Shown: positions 11,941-26,965, counted from the first letter of the stretch. The stretch: DNA of 64,000 nt from Prunella strophiata (GCA_036583965.1 JAZBQD010000015.1:87969309-88033308), one strand, 5' to 3'. Notes: generated from the sequence alone by a model not told the origin. Numbers and translations are program-made.

Positions 11941-14900
11941 ATGGGACTTTTTACAGCAAGATTGCAGTTTCAGAGCTTGCTGTTATAACTGATAACCTTA
12001 TCTGTGTCGATAATGACAATGGAAGAAATTACATTGGCTGCAAACAGATGATCATTTGCCCTTCTGAAACCATGACAAGGCACTGGGAGGCTATTAGCAC
12101 TTGAGTAACTTCACTGCCAGTGCAGGCAAATTACTCTAACTCGGTGGAACAGTCTGTATGGATGTGTGTATATGCATACAACAGTTTTTATTCCATACCT
12201 GGCCAGATAACCTTAGCTAAATGTACCTAAGAAACAAAATTCAAGGAACAGCTTGAGTTAACTGTGTAGAGAGAATGTATCCTCAGGTCTCATTTGTCAG
12301 GTTGTTAGAAAATTTTGAACCAGCTGAGTAAAGTTTCCCTATTTTATAACATTTTTTTTCTCATTTTCCTGTTTCTCCATTGTTCCTTCCAGGCAACACA
12401 GGGTGATTTTCAGGTTTTCTTCTCTATTGCTAATACAATTTTTTTACAAAACATGACAACTGGACCTGGCCTGGAGGTGGGCTAAAAGAGTAGGCTCTGT
12501 CTAAGGGGCTGCCTTTCTCAGCTTCTCAGGTGGGATCCCAGCTGCTTAGGAAACGAGATGATCTCTTGCTCCTCCCCTTAGTGATTTAGTACAAGTCTGT
12601 CAAGAGAGGAGAAAGCAGGGAATCTTTTTCTCTTCCTAAGACTAATAGGAGAAGTGCCACAAAGCTGCAAAAATCAGGGTTATCTTTTAATCTGTTCTGC
12701 AGTGCTTGGCCTGTGATTTGAGAGAAGAGTGATCCTGTGCTGCAGCTGGATTTCCTTGACTGGGAAAGTGGAAAGGAAGAATGTGTCACCTGTAGCTGAA
12801 GGTAAGAAAGTAAAAAGCCAGGCTAGGAGCAGAGGTGAGCATGGTGTGGGATTGGTGAGGAAGGGAGGTGGACAGAGCCAGTGGCACAAATGGAAGTTGG
12901 CATGGACCAGGAGGTGATGGCAGGGCTGATAGCAGGGAGACTGCAAGTGGATGTAATTGCTTTACTTGTTTTTTGGAAGAGCTGGCTGTAGTAAACGTTT
13001 TATGCCCATTCAAGGTAGGACATAGAAGATTACAAAGTCAAGAGACTGACCAGACTCACAGCTCTGGAATAGAGAGAGTCATCTCTGTGCAACTCACCTG
13101 TGCTCTGTGTATCTCAGCCCATTAGTTGTTTTCTGCATTATAATTTTGGTACTTGTTCTGTCTTTCCCTCATATGCTCAATGCTTGTCAAATAGATGTTC
13201 TTGGGGCCTGTTGTCACCTTATTGTCTGAAGGTCTCACTTCTCTGCCAGTATCTCTGTTTAGTGAGTTAAAATTCTTAGGGTCCCACTATGTTTTTATAC
13301 TGCCCCACATCCCTGCTGGTCACAGCTTTTTCCCTGTATGCTCCTGCTTTTATGCCTTCTTGTGTGTATACAGTGTATTTCCAACCTACTGATCCCTAGG
13401 AAAAGGGAATCTTTTCATGGAGCAATTAAAGAAGTTGGATAATTCTAATAATATAATAATAGTAAGTTAAATTTGATAGACTTATGATAATGTCTGTATG
13501 CTTGAATTTAGTGACTGGCTTGTTACTAATTTTCCTCTTCCTGGTTCTTCTCACCTGTTTCTTCTAATTAGTGTGTTGTTACACAGAGATTAGATACCTT
13601 TTCCCAGGTGAGATAGCTAGCAGCAAGACTCAGCTGTGCTCTGTGATAAATGATTTACTTATGCCCTCAAAAAAGACATCGGCAGGGAAGCTGAGGAGCT
13701 CTTCATATTTGCAAGGCAGACCCAGACTGATTCACTGATGCACCTGTAAGTTACCAAGACTCAGTGACAGTGTCCTCCTCACTATAATCTTGTTCTGCCT
13801 ACTGCAGTTATTTTCTTCAGCAGCAGCCCTGGCTCAGCATCTAAAGGTGAGGGCTGAGGGTGTCTGTACCTCCCTGGCTTTCAAAATCCAGGCAGTCCTT
13901 TTCAGTCTGTTTCCTTGTGGTTTGATGAGCAGTTTCTGGGGGGAAGAAAAAATGATGTGATGTGTTGTGGCGTTTCGTTCAGTTCCTTTTCCCTAACCTA
14001 GAACAAAACAACAGAATGCACAATGCTCTGTAGTGAGGGATGGAACTAGGTATTTGTCAAAAACATGCAGCAGTTCTTTCTGTCTTTCTACCCTAAATGT
14101 GATCAGAAGATTACTCCAGTTATCACTGAATTTAGTCAGTTCGTTCTGGTGTCCATGGACCATGAATCTTTTGCTATAGGAACAAAAAAAGACTGCTCCA
14201 GAAGTTTCCTCTCTTGTGAATATTTTTAGAGTAATCTTCTGGGCTTTCAGCAAAAAAAACTGAACTTGCAACGTCTCTGAGATGAATACAAGACCCACTG
14301 TACTGCAGTTAATCATAGGTTGGTAGTAGGTTGTACATAAACTGTCTGCATTAGCTTGATTTATAAAAAGTAGAGGTTTTCGGGTGATAAAGCAAACACT
14401 GGGAAAATATACAGCAGAATTAGATGACCTGTTTCTTTACTTCAGCAGAAGGCTTCATGTCCTTCACTGTAAAATCACCTACTTCCTCATTTCCAAATTT
14501 TTTTCCAGCCTAGCTGGGGTTTTCTTCAGTGTCTTTCCCAGGGCATCTCTCTGTAGAATCATTAAAAGCTTTCAGCAGGGTATATTTTCTTGTTGGGGTG
14601 ACACGTGCTGCTTGCCTTCTGCCTTTTTCTTTCCATGCATGGAGGTGATGGATTCCAATACCAGTGAAAGCCTAGAAGTAATGATGTGCTAATAACCTCA
14701 TTGCTCACTCATGAGGGAGTGTTGTCTGCAGTGAGAATTCCCCTTTGCTGGTGAGTGATGTGTCTGTGGAGCTTGCAATGTTGCTGTACACCCAGCAGAC
14801 GTGGGGATTTGGTAATGAGGTCCTGAGGATTTAGAGAAGTTACTTTATCACTGCTGAAGAGATTTAAGAATGGTTTTGTTAAAGCTTAGTAATCATAACA

Positions 14901-15987
14901 CTGGTCTCTGCTGCATACAAATGAGCAACCCAATCCTACAGCCCTGCTGCTGAGGGCAGCACTTAGTCCTGAAAGATGTGGTGATTATGTGATTAGCCAG
15001 GAGGCTGAATTCTGCCATTTTCTATGTGAGGTTTAGCAGTGTTAAACCCACACCGAGGACCTAGGGTTGAGGTAATCGCTATCCTGTTACAAGTTTCCTG
15101 AGTTATCTGCTCCTCAGTCTTTTATTGCCATAAATAACTCTAGAAGTCAGGCCTCACTGCCAGAAGTGTTAAGTGCTGCAAATAGTATAGAAGATGACTC
15201 ATGAAGTGAAAAGAAGGTGGAGCATGAATCAGTAGGAAGAAAACTGATATACAAAGGAGACATTCTGAATGCAGATGACACAAAAAGTCTGAACAAAGCA
15301 TTGTTGAATCATCATAAAAATGAATCAAAAGGGTTTAAAAAAAATAGGAAACTCTACTATTTAATGAGAAAGACTATTCCAGTGAAAGCACAAAGGTGTT
15401 GCATACTGACCATGTTGCATTCCTTCCCCAAGACAAACTGTAGACTGCATAGAAAGAGATGGTTGGAAAATTCTTCCCAGTATGTCCAAACAAAGCAGAG
15501 TATTCAGCAAGCAGGTTGCTTTCCAGATTGTTCTGTGTCTATACAAGCTAAGAAAAGAACTTGTCTTTGAGCTAAACAGTTTTGGAGATCAAGAGTCCTT
15601 GTAGCTTCAATGAACCCACGCTGAAAGCTAACAGCAAAAGAAACACTAAAATAACCTGAGCACATTCCTTGTAAATGATAACTCATGATAAGGAGATAAA
15701 ATTCCCACAGACTGTTCCATTTGAAATGACAGCTTTTGGTGTGTTTGCTTACCCTCCAAAAGCTTGCACATGTAGGAGTGCCTTTAAAAGTAGACTTGGA
15801 AAAAGGGTACCTGATAGATGACATCCTACAGCTGTTAGTTACACTGAAGCATCCTGTTCTGCCTGTGATTCAACTCCTGCCACTTCCTGGGAGAAGGGGT
15901 GTCTATAAAGAGTTTAGTGTAACTCCTCAGAGGTGAGAATTAAACATTTTCACATTTGACATCACAATGATACTTTAAACATTAGAA

Positions 15988-16170
15988 AAGGGTTCCTTGT
16001 TGAGGGGGTGGTCAGGCACCCCAGGGAAGTGGTCATGGCACTAGGCCAGTCAAGGTTCAAGAAGCATCTGAATGTGGTCATGTGGTCCAGTTTTTGGTAC
16101 TCCTGGAAAAAGCAGGAAGTTTGACTCGATGATTTTTATGGATCTCTTCCAACTTGAGATATCCCATAAT
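15988..16170 (+). mobile_element. CR1 LINE 3' fragment, plus strand
   Basis: CR1 is the dominant avian non-LTR retrotransposon; insertions are usually 5'-truncated. This stretch matches the end of the CR1 unit in the sense direction: a diverged version of the last ORF2 segment (around GGTCAGGCACC) passes into the 3' UTR with GACTCGATGATTTTTATGG and CTTCCAACTTGAGATAT. The usual ATTCTATG tail is decayed to CCCATAATG. The copy is old and heavily mutated, with no coding capacity. The subfamily looks different from the other three copies because the 3' UTR contains the longer TGGTCCAGTTTTTGG segment. Confidence 0.75.
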
Positions 16171-19100
16171 GAACAATCTCTTTGAAGCAATAAAGGGTTA
16201 AAGAGGTTCCCCCTGCCCCCAGCTTCCAGCAGGTACTAAAATATAATAATGGAAAGAAGACTAGATGCCTGTGTCCTTGGTGGAAGCTCTGTCTCTGCTA
16301 GCATTTTTAATAAGAACCACTGTGAAAATTGTAGAGGTTGATTTATCCTCCATACGTGTTGTGTATGGCTCAGCTTTGTTATGCTAGATCCATAAAATGT
16401 GGCTCTCAAAGGTGCTGCTTCTTTAGAACAGTAATGCTTAGAAAAAAGTGTAACAAGGCATCCTAACCTGTACTGCTTTGAGTTCCTTTGTTCAGGATAA
16501 AGTAAGGGATGGTCAGAAGACCAAAGCTTCTAATGTGGCTGTTTCACAGTGTTGGCTGTGTCAGGAAATCTGGAGGACATGGGTAATGCTGCCAAGGCTT
16601 AAGGGATGCGGATACTTAGGTGAAGCAGAACTATGCACAGGAAGGGAAAGCTCTAGCAAGGTTCTCTCCCCAATATTACTGTAAAAATAATTTCAAACCT
16701 GATTGTACTCATCTTTTATAGTGTTATGAGGGCCATGGGTTCATTTCTTCATTGAAGGTAGTGCTAGGACTGAAACTTGGCATAAATTCATGCATATTCC
16801 TGGTGAGTTCCAAAGTTTCAGATGTGAATTTACCTGTGTGTTAATGAGCAAAATTCACAGCTGCATGTTGTAATTTGCAATATGTCTAGGTACTACACCT
16901 TTTCTACTGCATCTGTGTTTGATGCATTTAATCTGTCTATTCATAGGAAATCTGCTGGATTTGAGCTTTAATGGAGTAAGTTATTCTCAAGGAAGGTAGC
17001 ACAGGCTGCTAAGGGAGAACTAATAGTTAATAGCTAGTGACAGATTTATGTTTTCACTTGTAGGCTACCCAGCAGTGGGCCCAGCTCAAATATAAAGTAT
17101 TGCATGGAAAAGTTGGCTTTGTTAGCAAAAAATATGAAGTTTATTTCAAAAGCTGTACTCATTTTAAGACTGAAAAAAGTGCCTTCTTCCTCTTGGGAGA
17201 ATATAAATTCTCTAAGGAGAAATAGCAAAGACTGAGTTTCTGTCAATAAAAGAATCTGTGTAATTTAATACCAGGCAGCTTTTAAATACAATAGGAGAAA
17301 AAGAGCAGACACTTGCCTCTGTTATGAAGGGGAAAAATACAAAAACCCTACCTGCAGTATGTTAGCTAAACTTAGCCACAGAGGGACCAGTCCTCTTGGA
17401 TACTCAAAAATCTGTCAGAAGGAAGTAAAGGCTATAGAGCAGCTGTACTTGGAGACCCTCTATCCCCATTTTCCAAAGTGCTGGTGATAGGAGATGTGTT
17501 AGGCAGCACTGGTGGCCAGACTGTAACACAACCCTTGCTTGTTTAGTCTTTCTTATTGCAGAATCATAGAGTATGAAAGTTTCCGTTGGATTTTTCTTTT
17601 CAATAATGTAAGTGGCTGAGGTTAGAGATGTGTGAATGGCTTCCCTCAAATGATAAAGCTACTGAGAATCATCCCAGGTTTAAGCTTGAATTGTTCCTGT
17701 GTTCAAGCAGCGGTGGGGTCATGCTTTGAACAATGCATATCCATAAAGGTGTTAAACTGCTTACAGATGTCCTGCAGACCTTCTCTTTCCTGACACCTGT
17801 ACCCAAAAGCCTGTCTAGGAGAGGCATCTGATCCTCAACACAATGCTTGACAACAAAATAAAAAACTTCAGAAGCAAAAATAAACCACATGTTATCATGC
17901 AGAATGCAAACTAGCTTCTTACTCAAATATCAGTTCTATTTTTTTAAAATCAATTTTGTAACAGTTTCTTAGGTTGTAGATTTCTCAGAAATGTTATTTG
18001 AGATTTCTGATGTCTTAATTTAAGTGTCCTTTTAAGTCCTGATAGCAGCATTTCTTCTAGTTTCATGGGCCTGAGAAACAAGCTCGTATCCCTTATTGGC
18101 ATGCACTTCCAGTGATTTTTCAAAGAACAAGTTATTAGTACTGTTATTTCCTTTGCCCACATTTGAAACAAGCCCAGAAACTGCGAAACAGCTGGAAACT
18201 ATTGCCAACTTCTGTTGTATTAACACTTCTACAATGCAGTTCTCTGTTAAACAACTTGCTTCTAAAAGTCTTAGAGGATGTGAGGATGTTTTTAGTGTGC
18301 AAGAGCTGCATCTCAGGGTGCTCACGGCAGAGTCAGAGCTGTAGCAGAAGTCCTGTTTCATGTGACACTTTCCTTGTTCTCATATTCTTCTACAGTTCTG
18401 GCATTGGTACTTTAGCTCTTGATTATTCCCTGCATCCTCAGCTCCTCATGAATGATGATTTTTGCCTCTCTGTTTCCTCTAAGGTGATGATTTACTGATG
18501 AACTCATTGGTGAGCGGTGTGTCTTCAAAATATGTAAACATTAAAACTCAATACTTGTTCAGCACTTGGCATCCAAGCAAAGCTTCATGGTGTATTTCCA
18601 ATGCCAGAGTTTTTGTTCAAGAGGTTGCATAGACTGAGACTGTCCAGTGGAGAAGGCCAGCTGGAGCCTCTCTTCACTGCCTAAAGTTTGCAGTAAACAT
18701 TTTAGTGGCTTGAAGAATGGTGCAGGTGCCTAGTCCAGTTACACCCAGAGGGGTATGTTCCAGAAAGCATGGAAGCTTATGCTGAAGACCTGTGAAGCCA
18801 ATTTTTGAGTATGCTCCCAAAGAGGGTCCATAGGCGTTCTTGATAGTTTGAATTTTAAGGGTTCTGTGATCTGGTTGGAGAAAGCCAGGCTAGGATGGTG
18901 TAGTACAAGCCTACCAATGAGCCATGTTGTAAGGATCACTATGTTAGTCTGTTAAATAAACCCAGACTTTCATGCATTTTTGTGGTATGTGATTTTTGTT
19001 GTAACAGCATTGCTACATTTGAGTCTGATCATAAGCATTTCAACAATTATATATTTATAGATAGCATTAGGACTAAAAACCAAGTTATTTGATAACTCTT

Positions 19101-20182
19101 CTGAGTGTCTGTTTAGTTTCCCCATATTAGACATGAATAAACAATGAGCAACTTGAAGGCCAAGACCCATTGTGTTTTGAAGAACTCAGCTGACAGTTCT
19201 ACCATCTGCCCAATCTCTGTTGGCAGAAGTGAGAGCTCTTGTATGAAAAATGCTTGGACCAAATCAAAATTGCAGATATTTGACATCTGCCAGTCTTCAT
19301 AAGCAGAGCGAATATGACAACGTTGTCTTATTTTTTAGTTGTAAAACAAAAATACAGAACATCTACCACCCTGTAGCTGACTCCATACTGCTCCTAAAAT
19401 AACCCAACCAGTTACCCAAAAAGCACTGGGGTTCAGCTGTCAGTCAGAACATGCAAATGTCAGAAGCCAGTATACAGCAAAATGCATCCTGGCAAAAAAT
19501 AAAAGCAGGATGAGTGGGCAACGCTGACAAGTGATGTGAATTTGTATTGGTTTTACTAATCCATTCAGGAGAAAAATGTAGTTGAAGTATCTTGGTATGG
19601 TATGTCTTTTTTTGGTGTTGAAAAAGAAGATTGAAGCATGATCTCAAAACTTTCTGTTTAGAAATTTCCTGTGAAGTTATCCTTTAGAAAGTGGGAGGAA
19701 AGGGTGGTTAAAACTAAATGAAACCATTTCACAGCAAGCAAATAATTTTGTTCAATATGAAATGAAATCCTTTCAGCATGTCCTTCTGTGGTATTGGGAG
19801 TTAAGTATTTTTTAACAATTAGCAAACACTACTAATTACTCTGTGTTCTATTTGAAATACTTTATTACAATTTTTGTTTATTATAAACAACCACAGTAGA
19901 TACTCCACTTAGCATGTTTGTAGAATGTAAGATGTTCACACCACTTGAAAAATACAAGAGTTAAACTTTGAAATTAGGGGGCTCAAATAAACCAAAAAAT
20001 GGTGCTGCTTTTCCATTAGCAACTCTTACTGCAACGGTATCCTAAGATTATAGAAAAGTTTGGGTTTAAGTGCTCACTTGCATTTGAAAGAAAAAATTCT
20101 TTGCACACATTTGCTTGTTGTTATGATGATTTCTGGAGTTTTTATGTTTTATATTATAACTGGCCTTGCGACCTCTGGTTGC

Positions 20183-20236
20183 AAGAAATAACAGGAGTAT
20201 TTACTTACTGAAGAAATAACAGGGTATTTACTTACT
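20183..20236 (+). repeat. Tandem duplication, period 28
   Basis: Two near-identical copies (20183-20209 and 20211-20236) start with AAGAAATAACAG and end with TATTTACTTACT. They differ by one deleted A/G position. This is a small recent duplication. Confidence 0.85.
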
Positions 20237-23200
20237 ATCTCTACCTGCTGCTTGTCAGGGCATTGTATTGGCTGCAGTAAAAACTGGCTCACTGTAAACT
20301 AGACTGAGAGCCCTCCTGTGGGCAAACCTCCCTTTCCAAGGTACTGTAATCCCAGTTAGAGAGGGCTACCCCTGGGGACAAGGCTGGGATTGTTCTCCTG
20401 TTGGGTCCGTTTCAGGCATCTGACAAGAAAAGTATCGAAAAGTATCGACCCTGCTTTCTCTTCTGGTAGTGAGGGTTGAGTCATGCTGAAGAACTTCATC
20501 ATCAGCTACTCTGTGTTACTATGGCATGGTTTTAAACCAGTGCTAAGAGCTCAGCCTGTGTGGTGTCACAGCATGAACAATTCCTAGTGTAGAAGCTGGC
20601 TGTAGCAATACACCTTCAAGTTTATTTCCTCCTAGGTCTGAGTTTGTGAAGCTGTTATGAACTTCAGTTATTGTGAACCTGTACTTGGGAATTGCTGCTT
20701 ATCTGAAAAGAAGAAAATCTTCATGATGGGTCCTTGGGAAGATTTCTTCACTTGTCTCATCTTCAAGTTTGGCTCCATCCTTTGAAACCCCTTTTAGTCA
20801 AGCTGCCCCAACCTGTGAGGATCTGTCTCTGTTCCATCAATGCTGTCATTTCTAGTCTACAGCAAGATGAAGAAACACATGAGAAAAGCTCCTTGGGCTT
20901 CTAAACATGTAAGGGCCTATCTAGAGTAGTCTTAGAGAATTGTGAGGTTCAGAGTACAGTGGCATTCCTGATACTTTATCCATGTTCTGTCACAGGTAGA
21001 TGGTGAGTGAAGGTCTCTTGGACCATTTCAAAATTAATTTTTTATTTTCCAATTTCAAAACAAAGCATAACTTTAAGCTTAAATGTGGCCATAATCCATT
21101 TGACTCTATTGGAATATTATTTCAGTACTTTAAGGGCCTTCTGTGTGCAGAACATTGGTTAGAATTTAAAACTGGGTTTTAAATTAGCATTTGGTGAGGT
21201 GTTAGCCTGTGCACCTTCTAAGCAATAGCTTCGAACCTCATAATAATGGAGGATTAGAGCCTGGATGTAATTTGTCTCTTCTCTGTATGTTTGGGCTTAA
21301 GCCAACTCAACTTTGTAAGCTTCACAAAGTGGCTTCACATATATATCTTGCATACATAATATTTGCATATATACAAACCCCCTGCCTCAAAATAACTTTT
21401 TGAGGCAAAAATCCACCTTGCTGCAGTGTTGTAATTCATCACTGGTGTGGGAGATAAGTGTCTATAATTGTATCTTTAATGAGGCAAGTGGGACAGACTG
21501 TGAAAATCAACTATTCAGGTGCTGTGAAATCAGATCATGCATGTGGCCAAATGATGAAACTGATTCCCTTGTAGCAGAAGGTTTGCATTAAGCTGAGTGA
21601 GTGATAGCCCTTCTCCTTAAGAGCTCCCTGACAGAGCCAGAGCTACCCCTAACATCAGCCACAGAACCACATTTCTGTGTGCCCATGTCCTCCTGGTACA
21701 CTCGTGTGCTAAGGCATCTCCTAATGTACTTCAGACAGAGTCCTGTGGGGAAGAGGTCACCACCTGGCTTTTGACTCCCTGGTTGTTCTGTAGCCCCTCA
21801 GAATGCAGCTCTGCCACTGCAGCCTGGATAGAAATATTGTAGCCCATAGTGAAATTGTGACCATCTGCTACTTGCTGCAAGTCCAGGGAGTAGGAATGCC
21901 CAGTTCTCTTCCTTGAGAGCCTGGTTATTTGTTATCACCATGGAGTCTAACTGTTGCCAGGGCCTGTTTCTACAATAAATAACTCCACAGAAAGCTTTCT
22001 ACTTATGTCCTGGCATACACACATCATTGTCCTTGTCCAGACACTCCTCTCAGAAGATGAGAGGGAGTATGTTTCATCTGTGGAGCTAGGATGTTGGTCT
22101 TGGAGTCCCAAGTCTCTATAGGGCATTCAGGGTGTTAGTGAGCCTCCTGTGGGAACTCAAGCTGTTGGATGAACAAGATACTGTCATGTAAAATACACAC
22201 ATTTCAATGTCTGGTTGAATTTTTTAAGTATACTTCAATACCATTAGCCATGGAAAAAGACCAGTTCTAAATCTGGAATTTCAGGCAGTAAGACAAGCTT
22301 CTAAATAGGAGAAAATGTCATCAGGAGACAGGGACAGGCTAGGGAAAATGTTTTAAGCATCCTTTGAGATCATTGTACAATTTCTTGATTACTGTTTGGG
22401 CCTGTTCACATCCTTAGAAGTAGATGTCTGTAGGAGATTTAAAAAAGAAAAAAGCAGCCATAGTTTATGCTTTCAAGAGGTTGTTATAAAAGAAAGCAGA
22501 GAAATGTTAAGTCAGTGCTATCAGTTGAAGATCATGTCTTGGGTCACTTGTGCTGACATCATCAGCTAGTTATAGTTAGAAAGAGAATTTTTTCCCCCCA
22601 AATATTTACATGAAACAGACTCTTTGTATGAACTAAGGATTAAAAACCTTTTGAAGGGGAGCAAAAGCTCAAGTAATTGTTATAATGATAAGGATTATTA
22701 TTTATGGTTTTTTTTTAACTTCCTGGGATCCTGGTAACAAATGAATGTCACTTTATGACCTTACTCTGACTTGTAGTGGCAACATTTCTTTAAAACTTGT
22801 CATATTTTCTGTGCATTTATGAGAAATGGAGATGTTTACGTGACTAATGTCTCTTTTAAATAGTAAGGCCAGTGGACTTTCAGAATCAAATGAACCCCAG
22901 AGCTGAGACAGTGTGACTCCAGCCTAAGTGATCACTCTGGCCGGCTGGCTGCAGGCAGCCTTCTGCATTCCTCTTGTCTCCTGTCCAAGCTCTCAGCTGC
23001 TCTGCTTGGAAAGCTGAATAAACTCATTTGCATGGCAGGGAGCCTGAAGTGATCTTCCCTGCCCCAGTGTGCCCTGCCTGACTCTGCAAAGCACTGCCTT
23101 GAGGTTCCTGTAGGGCTTCCAGGTTCTCTCTAGCCAGTGCCTCTGCCGAGCCCGGAGCACGTGTGTGGCTGTACCGACCTGTGCTGGCATCCTGGCGCTG

Positions 23201-26200
23201 CAAGGCACTCTCAAATGTGTACCTGCTGTCTCCTGAGAAACAGCTGTCTTCCAAGATATCTTGTTCTTTCTCTCATCCCTGATCAGCAGGGACTTGACTC
23301 TTGTGTTCAGTCTGAATTCACACAGAATGCAAGTCAAGTAACCTTTTGGTGTGGGGGTATTTTGTTGTTGCTGCTGTTTTGTTTTCTCTTTAGCAGATGT
23401 TTGCAGATTGCATTTGGCAATGCCAAAATGTGACTGATGCTTGATGTAGGGGAGAACAGGATGTACAGGTTGAGCTTCTTGTTTGTATTTCTGATTAAAT
23501 GCTTACTGTGATGGTGCAGTTCTAAAACTTGATTTTAAGTAAATGATAGGTGGAAATTTTAATCTTTCAAAGATGTGACTTTTATTTGTTCCTTCAAACA
23601 CAGATAAGATGATAAAATGGAAATAACGTCACTTATCAAAGTAAGAAAATTGATTAAATGCTAAATCATAGGCTGTAGCATAATCAAAAACTAGGTAAGC
23701 TTTATGATGTATGCTTTACAAATTGATTATTGGCACATAAAAGACAAGACAAGTGATAGTTTGAAGAAGTAAGTGTACATGGGATGTAACAAGTGGCATG
23801 AAATTGGCCCTCATTAATATTTATAGCAAAGAACTTTCTCAGATCTCAACAGGATTTGTGCACTTAGAGCCTGAACTTCTAATATCTGACGCACATGATT
23901 CAACTGACATGGTGAACAGTGTGTTTCTGAACAATTGGAGCTAGAGGCTTTCAAGAGCAGACTGCTCTCATGCTGATGCTGAGTGACGACAGAAAATCCT
24001 TTCTCTCATTTCAGCAGATTTTCATTAATATGTAACATTAAAAATAAGCAAGTTTTCAGTACAGTCAATGCAGCAGGATGTGTGCTATGTGAAAAAATAG
24101 CAGATTTTCATAAATACAAATTAAGATATTTCCCTTTAAGAAAACCCATGGGATGGAGCCTATGTGAAGCACAATATGGAAACTGGAGAGAAAGATGAGC
24201 TGTGAGAAGGCCAGTAATGGTGGGAAGGGGGGAAAAAGTGCAGGTCCCTCCATGCTTTATCTTGTAAGAATGAAAACAAAAGCCAGTCACAGGGATGTGC
24301 ATGCTGGGGAATAATCACTACAAAATCAGAAAGCTGTTTCTATGTTACTAGTGGTATGTGGAAGGAAATTGAAATGTAGGATTATTTTAAAACTAGGAGA
24401 GTTGTTTTCAAAACTTCCAAATCTGAAGCTGTTTGATGGCTTGCAGGATGCTTGGGAAAACTAAATGGGAGGCAGGACATCTTGGTTTCTGTGACCTTAT
24501 CAGCTGTCTCTGATTTATGCACCTAAATTAGTGAGCTGCTGCAGAGAGGGGAGAGAAGTACTCTCCATGGAATGGCATTTCTGATACACAGCAAAGCTCT
24601 GCCGGTCCTGCTAAGTGAACTATTTCCCATTTAGTATCACCACCCTGACATGTATGCAGATAAAAACCATTCTTCTAAGGTTTGGAAGCTGACTGCAGTT
24701 ATTAACAAAGCAAAGGCTTGGCTGATTTGAAAGGGAGAGGCAAATTTCTGAGATTCTTAGTCTGGTAACAGTCCTGCTGACTTTGAAGAATAGAAAGTGA
24801 TGATGATTTTTTCAGGGACTCTGAGTAGCCGTGTTTCTCTTTGAAAACAGGACTGAATAGTCAGGTGGCTAAAGAGGAAGTGCCCTGACAACTAGTGAGC
24901 ACAAGCAGTCATTTGGAGGGGAGTTTGAAGCCAGAAAGACTGCAAAACTACAGCCCATACTGTGCTTGAAGAAGGAAAAGAGTGCTCATTTTCCCTGTGC
25001 TCTGGTGACTCCCCCAGGGGTGCTATCACAGCCCAAGGAGGAAGCTTGGGGACATGGGTGATGAAGTAGAGGGGGGAAATTCCACCCCTGGAGAGGGGGC
25101 TGAAGCTGGGGTTGAGCCTGGAGGCTGTTGGGGGCAGTAGGCAAAAAATGAGCTGGCTTGTGGAATGAGGAGAAGGAATGGCTAGAGAGAGATGAGGAGG
25201 TAGGCGTGGATACATACATAGGATGACTGGAAACCAAAGGTGTCGGACATGGACCAAAACTAAGAATTTTTGCAACTGAAGTTAAAACCTCTGCAGACTG
25301 TACAAGAACTGCTGCACTTCAGTGACTGGCTGCTTAACTAAATCCAAACAGGGCCTTCACACACACAGGCACTATGTGATGTTTCTTTCCCTGTGGTTTT
25401 CTTCTGTTCTTAATTTAAAATCTTACCTGGGTGGTGGTAGATCAATTTGTGAGTGCTTCCATGTCTGTCTCATTCATGTCATGTCAGGCTCTAGGTACTC
25501 CCAGATGGACTAAACAGCTTGCAGAGCTGACCTTTAATGCAGAGTGTGAATTTTGACAGATAGCTTAATATTTGTAAGACTGGAATGATGGCTAAAATGG
25601 TGGCTGCAGTCAGTGGAGACCTGACTTGGTTGTGCTTTGCTAAACCAGCTCCATGGCTGGCTCTCTGGTGTGTGTGTTGTATTTCAGTGCTGTATGTGAT
25701 CCAAATGCTGTACGTAATCTCTCCATGGTGACTGCACAGTATTTGTTTCTATTTAAGGAGAGAAAGAGGTCTGGGTTTTCTGCCAGAATTCCCACTCAGG
25801 TAATTACACTTCTGCCTGCAGAATTTCCCCGTAGCTTCAATTGTAGTAGTTGTTTTTTGCTCCTGCTACTAAAAAGTGTGAACATAGACCTGCTGCTGTG
25901 TTTTGGGAACACGGCAGTGCCTGCTTGGCTGAGGCAAGTGAAGTGACCCTGCTATGCTCCCTTTACGCTAGACTTGCCCCTAGTAAAAACTGCTGCATCC
26001 AGTCATGCCACTCGGCAGCTCTCATCTTTCTGAGCCTGACTTTGGCATAACAAGTTGGTCTTGATAGTGAGACAGCCAGCTGGAAGCCAATGAAAAGATG
26101 ATTAAGAGCCAAGAGAAAGCCATATGGAGAGAGAGAGGGATTTCTCTTTACAGAGTTATAAGTAAAAGTGTTATGTCTTTGGATCCCTCTAGCTGTTTTT

Positions 26201-26941
26201 TTTTCTCCCTTATTTGCATCAGGTTTTATGGGTGGGAAGTGGTTGCAGTTGATTAGCAAATGCTACCAAATCTCTTTAGCTAGAACAAATGTTGTAAACA
26301 GTAGATATTTTGGGCAGCTCTGTCAATATTAAAAATCAACATGCCAACATTGTAATGGTAATAGTACATATGTCATCATTATTATGCTAATGTTAACTGC
26401 AATACCCTATATGATATCAACATAATAGAAAAAGTATTGTTTTGCAAAATAAGAGATACTGAATGAAGGGCCTCTTGCCTCAAATTGACATGACGCAGAG
26501 ATTTACTTTTCTCTGAACTTATGACACCAGAGCTAATAAAGTCCATCTCGGTCTGGAAAACTCTTCTGCAGATAATTCAGCATCTTTGAAGTCAAAGTAA
26601 ACACAGACCGTGTTCACGTGGAGCCTTATACAGAGATTTAAAACACAGGATGTCCAACATTAATAAGTTAAGACTCATCAAACATAGTGTAGATAGTAAA
26701 CAGAACCAAGACAATTGAACCAAATTATTGATTCATGGAATTCATTCTTTCTCTTCACAGAATGTTCACATGCAGATTGTGTTCTCTTGAATGCAGTTCT
26801 TATTCAGATTTACTAAATGAATGTTATGGTGAGTGTGTGGGTTTAAAGAAAAAAATTCTGTTAACTAATTCTGTATAGATCATATCCTCAAGATTCAAGC
26901 TGTTTCACATATGTTATTGTTTCAGCTTCCCTGACTGACTG

Positions 26942-26965
26942 AATGCTATTCAAGTGAATAGCATT
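26942..26965. repeat. Palindrome, 11-bp arms, 2-nt spacer
   Basis: Left arm AATGCTATTCA (26942-26952), spacer AG, right arm TGAATAGCATT (26955-26965). The arms are exact reverse complements. Confidence 0.75.

Larger units (their letters stand above)
9961..15987. other. Non-coding region
   Basis: No supported gene. Short frames (up to 107 codons) have no recognisable product. It contains a 26-T run at 10,524-10,549 and a possible TATA/donor pair near 11,830. A second good donor-like site (GAAG|GTAAGA) lies near 12,800, with no evident exon around it. Confidence 0.65.

Noticed and set aside
17562..17600. CR1 terminus-like AATCATAGAGTATG
   Set aside because: Only about 12 bases resemble the CR1 end and no CR1 body follows.
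21600..22150. Possible solo LTR or terminal exon with AATAAATAA
   Set aside because: I cannot identify matching ends, duplications or a promoter. The polyadenylation-like signal alone is too common.
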